This document shows, in pieces, positions 10,623-23,589 of a DNA stretch of 64,000 bases. The DNA lies in assembly GCF_963666025.1 (NCBI RefSeq), contig NZ_OY762552.1, forward strand, positions 1,791,001 through 1,855,000, in the 5' to 3' direction. A model generated the notes under the pieces. That model searched no databases. It was given only the letters and a program-made list of their open reading frames with translations, and was not told the origin of the DNA. Origin of the DNA: an uncultured Methanobacterium sp. (GTDB lineage: Archaea; Methanobacteriota; Methanobacteria; Methanobacteriales; Methanobacteriaceae). Numbering within the stretch: the stretch's first letter is position 1; the number at the start of each line of letters is the position of its first letter. The position numbers were made by a program, and so were the translations under genes.

Positions 10623-10985
10623 ATGGTTATGGACGTACAACTCGCATCATTATTTACCGCAATCGCCCTGATTGTAATTGGAATTGTTGCCGTAGCATTC
10701 CTGGACAACCTCATCAAAAAGATTATAGGATTGGCATTCATAGGGGATGGAACCAACCTCTTCTTAATTGCCATGGGTTACAAACCCGGGGGAATAGTAT
10801 ACATATACTTGCCAGGCATGGCAGCAGACTGGTTCGCGCAAAACGCAGCTTATCCACTTCCATTTGCCCTGGTATTAACCAGTATTGTTATCGGTGCCAG
10901 TACCATGGCCGTGATGCTGGGAATTATAATAGTCCTCTACAAAAAGCACCGATCTTTAAGCGCATCCAAGATTCTGGGAGAGTAA
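10623..10985 (+). CDS. ehbE: Energy-converting hydrogenase B subunit E (MrpC/NuoK-like)
   Basis: 120 residues, three helices. LDNLIKKIIGLAFIGDGTNLFL (read as LDNLIKKIIGLAFIG then DGTNLFLIAMG) and PFALVLTSIVIGASTMAVML are the NuoK/MrpC pattern, with the membrane-buried acidic residue expected in this family. The start follows GGAGGAATAG. The neighbouring NuoL/MrpD-like ehbF supports the assignment. Confidence 0.85.
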   Translation: MVMDVQLASLFTAIALIVIGIVAVAFLDNLIKKIIGLAFIGDGTNLFLIAMGYKPGGIVYIYLPGMAADWFAQNAAYPLPFALVLTSIVIGASTMAVMLGIIIVLYKKHRSLSASKILGE

Positions 10986-10989
10986 TCAA

Positions 10990-11055
10990 ATGTCACGTTA
11001 TGATTCCAACAAAACAGATAATATGGATTACAATGTTATAGGGGGGATACTTTGA
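10990..11055 (+). CDS. Possible 21-residue small protein between ehbE and ehbF
   Basis: ATG at 10990 follows GGGAGAG at ideal spacing and opens 21 codons (start MSRYDSNKTDNMDY, end GGIL) with a TGA at 11053-11055. That stop overlaps the TTG start of ehbF (11052-11054). The arrangement looks like a leader peptide that couples translation of ehbF, but it is too short to prove; it could be chance. Confidence 0.3.
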   Translation: MSRYDSNKTDNMDYNVIGGIL

Positions 11056-12557
11056 ACCTCTTAATACCACTGATGGTTATAGTTCCCATAATATGTGCAC
11101 TGTTTTTAAACCTGCTCCATAAAAAGGATAGGACGGTTAAGGCAGTAACCATCATTTTAGCTTTAGCTTTACCTGCATTACCTTTACTGGCCAATTACGG
11201 GCTGCACTTTTTCGGAGGTTATGAACCACTGGTGCAGAATCCAACTCTGGCCACAAATCTACCATCACTTATAACTGGAACTGCCCTTTCCACGTTCCAC
11301 CCTGCTATTACTTACTCTTTCCAGAGTGCACAGCAGTTATTCGTATTCGTCCTGGGTCTGGTAGGACTTCTGGTCCTTTTCACCTCAATTTATGAAACCC
11401 GCCGACCATCAGGAGTCTACGCCTACATGCTGTTCATGGGAATAGCAGCCGTGACGGCCATACTCTTAACTGATGATATATTCAACCTTTACGTCTTCTT
11501 TGAGATAATGGCCCTGGCAACCGTGGGAATAGTTCTGGTATCAAATATAAAAGGCAACTATGAAACTGCCCTTAAGTACATGATACTGGGGGGTGTGGCA
11601 GCTCCATTACTCTTATTGGGTGTAGCACTTCTATTGGGAGTTACCGGTAACGTTAACATCACAGATATAGTTTATTCAATTAAAACGGGTTTGGTTGACC
11701 CTCATAATCCTGTGCTCTTAATGGCCTGTGGATTGATAGTATTCGGATGGCTTTATGGGTCTGGATTACCTCCATTCCATACCATCAAATCTGCAATTTA
11801 CAGCAAAGCACTACCCAGTGGATCAGCAATGATCCAGGCTTTTTCAGTGTTTACGTTCATTGCAATGGGAATCATCATCCTCAGAATATTTTCCTATCTG
11901 CCATTCTCACAGTGGGTTATTCTGGGAGTATCTCTACTGGCCATGATCCTGGGTATCACCATGGCCATTGTCCAGACCGATCTCAAACGTATGATTGGAT
12001 TTCTGGCGGTGGGAGAATTGGGATACATAGGAATTGGATTGGGACTGGGCACAGCCTACGGAATAACCGCAGGACTTTTCCAGGCAGTAAATGAAGTATT
12101 AATAACTGCTCTGCTGTTCATTGGGTTTGGTGTGGTGTTATACCAGACTGAAACTGCCAACACTCGCAAATTGGGTGGTATGATGGTTAGAAACCCCCTG
12201 GTAGCTTTCCTGGTGTTACTGGGTGGACTGGCCATGGCAGGTGTGCCTCCACTCAATGCATTCCAGAGCAAGCTCATGTTAATCCAGGCATCTCTCAATG
12301 CAGGTCTTCCTGAACTGGGGGTTATAATGATACTCCTGAGTATCGTGACCTTTATGACCTTTATGAAAGCATTCCACGCAGTTTACTTGCGTCCTAAACC
12401 TGCAGATCTGGAAATTAAGAATGAAAAGATACCCAAAGCTACCATAATCTCCATGGTGGTGTTACTGGTGGTATGTATTATATTTGGCCTATTCCCACAA
12501 TACGTGACCAGCTACCTGCAACCACTGGCAACCAGTCTGGCAGGAGGTTTAGCATGA
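11052..12557 (+). CDS. ehbF: Energy-converting hydrogenase B subunit F (MrpD/NuoN-like ion pump)
   Basis: 501 residues with about 14 membrane helices, the antiporter-like subunit. The conserved DDIFNLYVFFEIMALATVGIV has the family glutamate in helix 5, followed by lysine-bearing helices (LPPFHTIKSAIYSKALPSGSA) and QTDLKRMIGFLAVGELGYIG with the typical lysine. These buried residues carry protons or Na+. The start is TTG at 11052, supported by GGGGGGAT eight bases before; there is no suitable ATG. The gene overlaps ehbG by an ATGA. Confidence 0.9.
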   Translation: MNLLIPLMVIVPIICALFLNLLHKKDRTVKAVTIILALALPALPLLANYGLHFFGGYEPLVQNPTLATNLPSLITGTALSTFHPAITYSFQSAQQLFVFVLGLVGLLVLFTSIYETRRPSGVYAYMLFMGIAAVTAILLTDDIFNLYVFFEIMALATVGIVLVSNIKGNYETALKYMILGGVAAPLLLLGVALLLGVTGNVNITDIVYSIKTGLVDPHNPVLLMACGLIVFGWLYGSGLPPFHTIKSAIYSKALPSGSAMIQAFSVFTFIAMGIIILRIFSYLPFSQWVILGVSLLAMILGITMAIVQTDLKRMIGFLAVGELGYIGIGLGLGTAYGITAGLFQAVNEVLITALLFIGFGVVLYQTETANTRKLGGMMVRNPLVAFLVLLGGLAMAGVPPLNAFQSKLMLIQASLNAGLPELGVIMILLSIVTFMTFMKAFHAVYLRPKPADLEIKNEKIPKATIISMVVLLVVCIIFGLFPQYVTSYLQPLATSLAGGLA

Positions 12558-12878
12558 ACCTTTACGATATGATAGTTAAAAAGATAAAAGACATTCAGGG
12601 GCCCGGTGATGATCCAGTAACCAACATATCCACATCATCCATGCTCACTGCAGAGATAACCTTAATTTCCTCGGTGTTGGTGGCACTCATCATGCTCCGA
12701 CTGGTGAACAAGGTTTTAATGATCGTGGCGGTGCTGGTGGTTCTGGGAATCTTTTTAACATCAATGCCTCTTATGAATCGTTTAAGAAGCGAACAGAATG
12801 ATTCTTTATACACTATGACGTTTTACGTTATAATTGCACTGACAATAGTAATTACCCTATTCTACTGGGGGAATTTAA

Positions 12879-12886
<8 letters not shown>
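12554..12886 (+). CDS. ehbG: Energy-converting hydrogenase B subunit G
   Basis: 110 residues when started at ATG 12554, which overlaps the ehbF stop as ATGA and follows CAGGAGG. After a hydrophilic N-terminus (about 1-33) there are three hydrophobic helices (about 34-52, 54-72, 88-106). I know of no enzymatic motif. The identity comes from its place between ehbF and ehbH and its size, so it is an operon-order assignment. Confidence 0.75.
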
Positions 12887-13658
<772 letters not shown>

Positions 13659-13946
13659 ATGATATTCTATATTGGACCAATGGTACTGGGATTCCTGCTG
13701 GGATTCATACTGGGCAGCCGAATTAAAGAGAACCCTGAAAGTAAACTCAAATTTGACTCCACAGTTTACCTGATCTTCCTGATTATCGCAATCCTGGTTG
13801 CCTACTTCCTGGGCCCATTCCCCTATTATCAGGATGTTCCACTGGCCAGTGGATTTGTAGCCGCGGCAGTGGGGATTATAATGGGTAAATTGGTACTTGG
13901 AAGGGCCAGAGCACCAGAAAAATTGGAGGATGAACCGGTTAATTGA
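13659..13946 (+). CDS. ehbJ: Energy-converting hydrogenase B subunit J
   Basis: 95 residues with three hydrophobic segments (about 2-18, 35-51, 60-78) and an acidic C-terminus. It has no motif that I recognise outside Ehb; the name comes from gene order between ehbI and the polyferredoxin ehbK. A 100-bp gap follows. Confidence 0.75.
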   Translation: MIFYIGPMVLGFLLGFILGSRIKENPESKLKFDSTVYLIFLIIAILVAYFLGPFPYYQDVPLASGFVAAAVGIIMGKLVLGRARAPEKLEDEPVN

Positions 13947-14046
13947 TGATTGGCCTACCTATCTAAATCCCTACAATCTAATCTAATCATTAGAAATATC
14001 TTAATAATCACCAGAGAAACAAAAAAATCAACTTGGAAGGTAAATC

Positions 14047-15890
<1,844 letters not shown>

Positions 15891-15987
15891 AGAAAATAAA
15901 AGCATGTAAATACTATAAATTAAGGGATAATACCATAAAATAAAAGATTACCATAAATGAAAGATTTAAATTTACCATAAATCCATA

Positions 15988-16454
<467 letters not shown>

Positions 16455-16496
16455 AAACTTGGTATTAAGAGTAAGTTGGCACGTAAAATGGGACCA

Positions 16497-16600
16497 AAAT
16501 CCCAAATTCATCAAAACTTAGCTCATTAAACTTAAATCAAAAAAATCCAATTCATCAAAAAAACCTAAAATTAATAAAAATCCTAAATTCATCAATTAAA
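16497..16600. repeat. Three imperfect direct repeats between ehbM and ehbN
   Basis: Copies of AAATCC(C/T)AAATTCATCAA, with small changes, occur at about 16498-16515, 16543-16558 and 16578-16595 in the 189-bp gap between ehbM and ehbN. The unit is AT-rich. It may be simple slippage or a spacer element that separates the translation of two subunits. Confidence 0.4.
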
Positions 16601-16630
16601 AAAACCGAGAATATTATTTAAAACTCATGA

Positions 16631-17771
<1,141 letters not shown>

Positions 17772-17783
17772 GGAGAATAAACC

Positions 17784-18773
17784 ATGGACCTTACATATTC
17801 CCTAATAGCAGTAATAGGCACCCTGGTGGTGGCCTTCATTGTGAGTCTCTTCTTACCGGGCATTGAACGGAAGTTCATCCATGCCAGGATACAGCAGAGG
17901 GTAGGACCACCCATTACCAGCCCCGGGATCATGGCTCCTTTAAAATTCTTCTTCAAACAGACCATAACTCCAGAATCCCCAATGCCTCGTTTGTACAATG
18001 CATTACCTCTCATAAGTTTGATAATTGTCGTAATTCTGTTGTTATTCCTCATCCCGCAGATGTACTTTGTAGGAGCACTGGCCAGTGTAATTGCCCTGGT
18101 GGGATTCCTTAAAGTGGAAGAAATAATGTACATGTTCATGGGAAGCCTCTCCAGATCCGTACTCTCAGTACGCATGCCATTCCCGGATAAAGCCAAAGGA
18201 GCAGCACATCCTGAAACACCACAATCATTTTTCGAGGACTTGAGCAGTCTCCGGGCCTTCCGACTGATAGCATTCGGGTCATTCCCCTTATACATTGCCA
18301 TGTTCGTGGCAGTGGCCATGACTGGAAGCATATACCTACAGGACATCATAAACTACCAGCAGGTGCACGGACCCATACTCTTCACTGTGGCCGGAGTAAT
18401 GGGGGCAATTGTATTCTTCATTGGATACATGATACTCCTGAATGAATACCCCTTTGCCATATTAAAAGGAAAACCAGATGTAGTTGAAGGACCTTACCTG
18501 GAATACGCTGCAAAATACCGGGCATATGTTTATATCACCCGTGGATTCCTGATGTTCACACTGGCAACCCTGTTTGCCACACTGTTCCTGGGAATAGCAC
18601 CCAACATCCTGAACCCCTCATTCATCATCACCCTGATTGTGGCATTACTATTCCCAATGCTCATGGCAGTCCTCAGTGCATTCTCGCCAATATTCACCTA
18701 CAAACAGTTCTATCCAACTGTTGCCGGAGTGTCAATCATAGGAGTACTGGCCATAGTCGCAGCTTTACTATAA
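17784..18773 (+). CDS. ehbO: Energy-converting hydrogenase B subunit O (NuoH/EchB-like)
   Basis: 329 residues with about eight membrane helices. GIERKFIHARIQQRVGPP (about 30-47) is the NuoH-family signature for the loop that meets the electron-transfer arm, and NEYPFAILKGKPDVVEGPYLEY (given in two parts: NEYPFAILKGKPDVVEG, PYLEYA) is the second conserved loop with acidic residues. It couples the catalytic module to ion movement. It starts 12 bp after ehbN with AGGAGA. Confidence 0.93.
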   Translation: MDLTYSLIAVIGTLVVAFIVSLFLPGIERKFIHARIQQRVGPPITSPGIMAPLKFFFKQTITPESPMPRLYNALPLISLIIVVILLLFLIPQMYFVGALASVIALVGFLKVEEIMYMFMGSLSRSVLSVRMPFPDKAKGAAHPETPQSFFEDLSSLRAFRLIAFGSFPLYIAMFVAVAMTGSIYLQDIINYQQVHGPILFTVAGVMGAIVFFIGYMILLNEYPFAILKGKPDVVEGPYLEYAAKYRAYVYITRGFLMFTLATLFATLFLGIAPNILNPSFIITLIVALLFPMLMAVLSAFSPIFTYKQFYPTVAGVSIIGVLAIVAALL

Positions 18774-18800
18774 AAAAGCAATTCAAAAATATTTAATCCA

Positions 18801-18821
18801 TAAAGGGTTTTTAACCCTTTA
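18801..18821. terminator. Perfect hairpin between ehbO and ehbP
   Basis: TAAAGGGTT and AACCCTTTA form a perfect 9-bp stem around a TTT loop. It sits 28 bp after the ehbO stop and 63 bp before ehbP. No T-tract follows, so it may reduce readthrough, protect the upstream mRNA end or mark a processing site, leaving ehbP at a different level. Confidence 0.4.
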
Positions 18822-18883
18822 CGGGATTTAAACCTTACAATACTCTGGAAATGAATTATAAATAAAAATCATGGTGAAATGAA

Positions 18884-19159
18884 ATGAAATTTGTGATGAG
18901 ACCTTACCATATCCTCAGTCTGGGAGGCTATATCGTGGAAACTGATTTTCCCTACCGGAATCTGATTGTGGTAAACCCAACAGAGGAACCTATAAAACTG
19001 GAGGTTCCAGTATTTTCTGAGGAATGGATCGAAGAACAACGCCAGCTTGGACTGGAAATCACTCCCCTCACGGAAGAAGATAACTACTTGAGTAACTTCC
19101 GCAAGGCCAAGGCTAAACTGGAAAAATTAAAGGTAGAAAAAGGAATAAAGGCAGAATAG
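18884..19159 (+). CDS. ehbP: Energy-converting hydrogenase B subunit P
   Basis: 91 residues, soluble. It starts MKFVMRPYHILSLGGYIVE and ends with a charged helical tail (FRKAKAKLEKLKVEKG). It has no cofactor motif. The name follows its position as the last gene of the ehb run, and the N-terminal pattern agrees with EhbP as I remember it. I see no ehbQ after it. Confidence 0.78.
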   Translation: MKFVMRPYHILSLGGYIVETDFPYRNLIVVNPTEEPIKLEVPVFSEEWIEEQRQLGLEITPLTEEDNYLSNFRKAKAKLEKLKVEKGIKAE

Positions 19160-19370
19160 TACGTTAAAAATAATTAAACTAAATCGCACTGCCCTTATTT
19201 AATATTTTTTAGCCATTATCTATTTTTTTTAATTTTAATTCATTCAAATCCTTTTTTCTTTTAATTTGAATATTAAAGCTTATTTCTTTATTTAAAAGGG
19301 AGCTTAAGCTTGATTTTAACTCAAACTTTAACTAACATTTATTTGCAAACTCTCCCCTTTCTTGAAATTT

Positions 19371-20222
19371 CTATCCTTCTAATTCTTTTAGATTTGCCTG
19401 GAAAGATCGGGCCACTATTGGATTGGCAGCAGGTTCTGGTAATCCTAGCTCTTTTAAAACTGTCCTGCAAAACTCCATTGGTTCAGAGGATGAATTTTCA
19501 GGGGCAAGTTTTTCAACAATTTTCTGGATATTCTGAAGATAATCCAAAGCTTCAACCATCCTTTGATGAACATTTTCACTTTTTTGAGGTTCATCCCATG
19601 AGGCCAACAGTAATTCCACATCCTCAACGCCCATCAACATCTCAATGGACTGAATGGATCCAGTAAAGTCATCGTAGATCGGCAAATCCCCTTGTATAGG
19701 CACTGCATCTCCAGTAATTAAAACCCTTTCAGATGGGATGTGTATGGAAATGGAACCTTTAGAATGGCCCGGTGTGTGTATAACTTTTAAATTAATGTTG
19801 TTGCCTAGTTCAACAACATCCATATCCTCCAGAACATGGTCCACCTGAACAGGTCCTTCTACCAGGGAATGGAAATTAGGAACTGGCCTTTCTTTAAACT
19901 GGAGATCCACATCTTCAATCCAGGATTTTTCACTTTCATGGGCTGCTATTTCACAACCAGATATTCTCTGAATAGATTGGGCAGAGCCAATATGATCAGG
20001 GTGAGAATGGGTTAAAATCAATAAAGAGATATCATCCGGCGCTTGCCCTGTTTTTTCTAAATAATCGAAGATGAATTTTTCTGAAGAGCTAACTCCACTA
20101 TCTATCAGGCAAATTTCATCTCCAAATATCAGATAAGAGTAAACAAAACGTTCCAGAGTTCCAGAGTCTGTCTTAACTTGGAATGGAATTTTAATGGCGT
20201 GAACGTGTTCTGTGATTTTCAT
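19371..20222 (-). CDS. MBL-fold metallo-hydrolase
   Basis: 283 residues of the metallo-beta-lactamase fold. The zinc motif TLTHSHPDHIG-like sequence appears as LILTHSHPDHIGSAQ (about 65-79), followed by the later ligands in HTPGHSKGSISIHI (about 140-153) and ITGDAVP. IDSGVSSSEKF gives the first strand aspartate. The C-terminal part (about 190-283) is helical and resembles the glyoxalase-II-like or HNH-hydrolase subgroup with unknown substrate. ATG 20222 lacks an obvious ribosome site. It faces the end of the ehb operon. Confidence 0.85.
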   Translation of the reverse strand: MKITEHVHAIKIPFQVKTDSGTLERFVYSYLIFGDEICLIDSGVSSSEKFIFDYLEKTGQAPDDISLLILTHSHPDHIGSAQSIQRISGCEIAAHESEKSWIEDVDLQFKERPVPNFHSLVEGPVQVDHVLEDMDVVELGNNINLKVIHTPGHSKGSISIHIPSERVLITGDAVPIQGDLPIYDDFTGSIQSIEMLMGVEDVELLLASWDEPQKSENVHQRMVEALDYLQNIQKIVEKLAPENSSSEPMEFCRTVLKELGLPEPAANPIVARSFQANLKELEG

Positions 20223-20377
20223 AGATGAAATTGGAAGTTGATCCTTTTTAATTTTAACGGGAGGGGAATTTATTGGAGTTAAGTGAATTTATTGGAGTGA
20301 TTTATAGGGGATTATGGTGTTCAGGAGGGAGGTTGTGATTTGTTCAAGTACTTAATAACCTAAGGATATGCTGTGAG

Positions 20378-20654
20378 ATGAAGGGTTTTTTAACCTATCT
20401 GATCCACGGATTTTGAACAAAAATAACTTAAACGGGCTGAAATCAGCAGAGAATTAGAAAAAAGGAGAGGAAACAAGCCAAACCTGGGTACAATATGCCC
20501 TGATTTGAAAGAATTGAAAAATAATGGTTTAATAAAGATTGATGATGATAAAATTTATTCATTAACCGATGATGGTCTGGAAGAACTTAAATCTGGTTGT
20601 GAATTCTTTTGTAAGATTTTTTTGATAGGGGGGAGTGTCCATTTTCAGGAATGA
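20378..20654 (+). pseudogene. Broken PadR-family transcriptional regulator
   Basis: ATG 20378 starts MKGFLTYLIHGF and stops at 20414. After a frame change, the frame from 20427 to 20654 reads LKRAEISRELEKRRGNKPNL then GTICPDLKELKNNGLIKI and YSLTDDGLEEL, which is the winged-helix core of a PadR-type regulator. MKGFL is a common start for methanogen PadR proteins, so both pieces come from one gene interrupted by at least one frameshift and an in-frame TAA at 20424. The usual P of the SPGTIYP motif is also changed. It is most likely dead, and the surrounding region is gene-poor. Confidence 0.7.
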
Positions 20655-21288
20655 TCACTTTTCAGGATAATTCACTCCTTAGGATACTTCACCCCTAGGA
20701 TATTTTTTTTGATATAAAAGACATCATGTATGTTATTTAGTACTTTCACTTTTAAAAAATTAATTCTAGCGGTAATTGGTTCATTAATGATAGTATGGTG
20801 GAGTAAATGTTGATTATATCTTTTTTTTAAAGAAATAAGGTTATTTTTAGGATATTCAAAAGCTCAGCTGTTGCACATGGTGATTTAAGGTCATGGATAA
20901 ATAGTATCATCATCCTAAATTGTTATATTTTTTATAAATAAGTCTCAATAAGGTCTGATTTGCTTAAAAAAGAAACCAATAAACCTTATTCAAACACGAC
21001 TTTTCAAAACCGTTAATTAATCCGTTAAATTGAAAAAAATGCCTTAGAATAGATTTTTTTGGGGAAATTCCATCAAAATATTTATATAGTATGGAAACTG
21101 ATCAATTGTTGTCCAAATAACGTTCAATATCCTAAATCCGGATGTTAAAGGACACGGAGGCGGTATAATAAATAAGAAAATTATATTCTCAGTGTTAACT
21201 TTCACGAGTTCGACACTATTTTCCCATATCAGTAGGTTTTTAGTAAATATAAATGGTGATTTGATGACACCCTCCCACGAGGTAGGAC
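20655..21288. other. Gene-poor region downstream of the PadR remnant
   Basis: About 630 bp of AT-rich sequence with no supported gene. A minus-strand open frame at 21044-21364 is Pro/Phe-rich, overlaps a real gene and is rejected. The right end should hold the promoter of the PepSY gene (a TATAAATA-like site near 21075 or 21245 is possible). Confidence 0.4.
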
Positions 21289-21693
21289 ATGAATGAAAAA
21301 TTAAGCAGGGTCCTAGTGCTAGGGGGTGTGATGTTAACTGTAGTAACTGTGGTGGCATTGGCACTGGTTGCTTCTGGACTTCCGGAAGATCATTCTAATC
21401 AATTAACAAAAGAGGAGTTAAATGTTATGGATACAAATAACACTACAAATAATACTACTTCATCCAACAAAACTAAAAATATTAAAAATTTAATATCTCC
21501 GGCAGAAGCTCAGGAAATAGCTGGAAAATTCATAAAAGAACTAGGCGCAACTGCAGGAATACCTAAATGGGATGAATCCGATGGTAAAATGGTTTACATT
21601 GTTCCAGTGATAATCAATGGAACTAATGTTGGAGAAATAACCATAAACGCCCTTACAGGTGAGAATATGGGTGGTGCGGGAGGAGTGTCCTAA
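21289..21693 (+). CDS. Membrane-anchored PepSY-domain protein
   Basis: 134 residues. An N-terminal anchor (about 8-31) is followed by an Asn/Thr/Ser-rich linker with many potential N-glycosylation sites (NNTTNNTTSSN). The C-terminal part, LISPAEAQEIAGKFIKE then MVYIVPVIINGTNVGEITIN and ALTGEN, is a PepSY domain, often a protease-inhibitor or regulatory module outside the cell. ATG 21289 follows GAGGTAGG. It stands alone in a degraded region. Confidence 0.72.
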   Translation: MNEKLSRVLVLGGVMLTVVTVVALALVASGLPEDHSNQLTKEELNVMDTNNTTNNTTSSNKTKNIKNLISPAEAQEIAGKFIKELGATAGIPKWDESDGKMVYIVPVIINGTNVGEITINALTGENMGGAGGVS

Positions 21694-21741
21694 GGGACAT
21701 TTTCCTTAACTTCCTCAGTGGATTTTAAATCATTATTTGAA

Positions 21742-22184
21742 TTAGAACACTGTATATTTTTTCTCAGATTCTTCTTTTAAAGCAAGGTTCATTAGTTCAA
21801 AACCAGCCTTGGTATTTTTTAGCAGAGTGGATCCAAAGGGAACAAACAATCCATTAAATCTTTCTTTTTGAATAAATAAAGTTCTATTCTCAGTTATTTC
21901 CTCAGTGGTCCAACTGTGTTCCCCATCAAACAGTTTCCGAATCCATAATACTCCTAACCATCTCAATTTTTTTCCTGGTTGGTACTCCAGAATTTTTGGC
22001 TTAATTGTCAGCCGTTGGAATTAGGTGGTTGTATAAAAGCTTCAAGGTTAGCTCCTTCCTGGAGATTTCCTGAAATCTTTTTCATAAATGGATTCCATTT
22101 TGGAAACTTATCAAAATCAGTCAATATGTCCCATACTGTGCTGGCTGAGGCATTTATCTCGATTTCGGTATAAATTTCTTTCAT
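21742..22184 (-). pseudogene. SRPBCC (START-like) domain protein split by a one-base frameshift
   Basis: ATG 22184 opens MKEIYTEIEINASASTVWDI and continues to FIQPPNSNG, where a TGA ends the frame near 22011. Shifting frame by one base restores TIKPKILEYQPGKKLRWLGV, then LWIRKLFDGEHSW and KERFNGLFVPF up to the TAA at 21742. The two parts form a normal SRPBCC protein of about 147 residues. The expected sequence at the junction is N-G-M-T, so a single missing base (AACGGC-TGACA instead of AACGGCATGACA, minus strand) explains everything. It is either a recent mutation or a sequencing error. Confidence 0.82.
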
Positions 22185-22269
22185 AACTTTATTCTATTTT
22201 TTATATCAATTAAAATTTATTTTCAAAAAAAATAAAAATATTATTTCTCATGATTTTTTGCAGTTTCTA

Positions 22270-23562
22270 TTACATCATCTTATCTGTAGTTTCCAGAATC
22301 TTCCGTGCCACCCTCAAAGCCATGGCAGCAGTGAGTAATATGGTGGGAAGTCCCTGAGAACGGGGAGCCAGGGAAAGATCAGCCACCCACAAACCATCTG
22401 GAAGCCAGGACGGTTTCATACGGGGTACATCCTCTTTTTTCAGAGGTACTGTTCCGCCCAGATGCCCTCCGTTATGAACACCTCTGACAAATGGACCAGA
22501 AATCCCAGCACCTTCCATTACTTCCTGAGCCTGGCTGATGGCAATATCCAATCGCTCCTGGTCATGACCCGTTAGTGCTTTATCAACTGTCCCATCAGTA
22601 TAAACCGCACCCTCTTCAATATCTGCCAGTTTAACCATTAAACCAACCCTATCCTGGATTGGAACCTTTCGCCATGGTTTGTGGAAGTAGTGGGAGAGAA
22701 TATCAGGATAGGGGGATAAAATGTAATCCTCATGTTTGGTGTACCATGCCATGGGGGGTTCTTCCAGCTGTCTGGCTCCGGGCAAGGTTCCTCCCAGGGT
22801 TAACACTATGTCCACCCACAGGTGATCTTCAGCCTTTAAACCGGAGTTTTTAAGTATTTGGGCAGTTCCAATACCTCCAGCTGCTAGAACAACCATATCT
22901 GCAGGGTATTGTTTGTTATCACTGGTTATAACTCCAGTTACTCTACCATTTTCAGTAGTAACCTTTTCCACTGGAGATTTACTCTGGAGACGCGCACCTT
23001 GGTTCACTGCTTCAGTCAGGAATTTCCTGGAATCCCATCGTGCCCCACGGGCGCATCCTAGTTCACAGAGGCCACAGTAATTACAGCGGGCCATATCAAC
23101 AACTTTGGGAGTTGGTTGTGGATTTAAACCCAAATCTTCGGCTGATTGGAACATTTTATGAGTGACTGGCCTCCAGGTTTTGGTGGGGATGGTTGTGGGG
23201 GTTAATTCGCCCTCCAGTTCATCATATTCTGGAGTTAAATCCAGACCAATCTCTTTTAATCCTCGATCAGCTCTTACCAGATTCCCGCAGGCAAGAACGG
23301 TTGAACCGCCTGTTGCAAGGCCCCTAACCAGAACCAGTTCAGGGGATGAGCGCTGTATGTTCATGGGTGGGAAGAAATGTTTAAAAGTGTTTTCCCCTCC
23401 CAGTAATCCGAAACGTCGCAGGGGTTCAGCCCAGGATATATGTCTGGTGAAAGGCTTGAAAGGAGGGCCTGCCTCCAGTATTAACACTTCAAAACCTTTT
23501 GATTGTAATTCACGGGCTGCAGTAGCCCCTCCTGCTCCACTACCCACTACAATAGCTCTCAT
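22270..23562 (-). CDS. GMC-family FAD-dependent oxidoreductase
   Basis: 430 residues. The N-terminal dinucleotide-binding motif is VVGSGAGGATAARELQSKGF (about 4-23), and the GMC ATGGSTVLACGN signature follows (near 84-95). A cysteine cluster, CNYCGLCELGCARGARWD (about 163-180), is typical of the subgroup that oxidises alcohols or long-chain substrates. The C-terminus has the active-site HNGGHLGGT (about 364-372) and GLPTILLTAAMALRVA. ATG 23562 follows AGGAGAT. It is the last gene of a leftward cluster with an acyl ligase-reductase fusion, so an alcohol/aldehyde step of a lipid-like substrate is possible. Confidence 0.88.
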   Translation of the reverse strand: MRAIVVGSGAGGATAARELQSKGFEVLILEAGPPFKPFTRHISWAEPLRRFGLLGGENTFKHFFPPMNIQRSSPELVLVRGLATGGSTVLACGNLVRADRGLKEIGLDLTPEYDELEGELTPTTIPTKTWRPVTHKMFQSAEDLGLNPQPTPKVVDMARCNYCGLCELGCARGARWDSRKFLTEAVNQGARLQSKSPVEKVTTENGRVTGVITSDNKQYPADMVVLAAGGIGTAQILKNSGLKAEDHLWVDIVLTLGGTLPGARQLEEPPMAWYTKHEDYILSPYPDILSHYFHKPWRKVPIQDRVGLMVKLADIEEGAVYTDGTVDKALTGHDQERLDIAISQAQEVMEGAGISGPFVRGVHNGGHLGGTVPLKKEDVPRMKPSWLPDGLWVADLSLAPRSQGLPTILLTAAMALRVARKILETTDKMM

Positions 23563-23589
23563 AATTTAATCTCCTAAAGTAATCCCAAA

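Noticed and set aside
19310..19666. 118-codon plus-strand ORF
   Set aside because: It is antisense to the C-terminal half of the MBL-fold gene, which has clear motifs.
21044..21364. 106-codon minus-strand ORF
   Set aside because: It overlaps the start of the PepSY gene, is Pro/Phe-rich and has no family resemblance.
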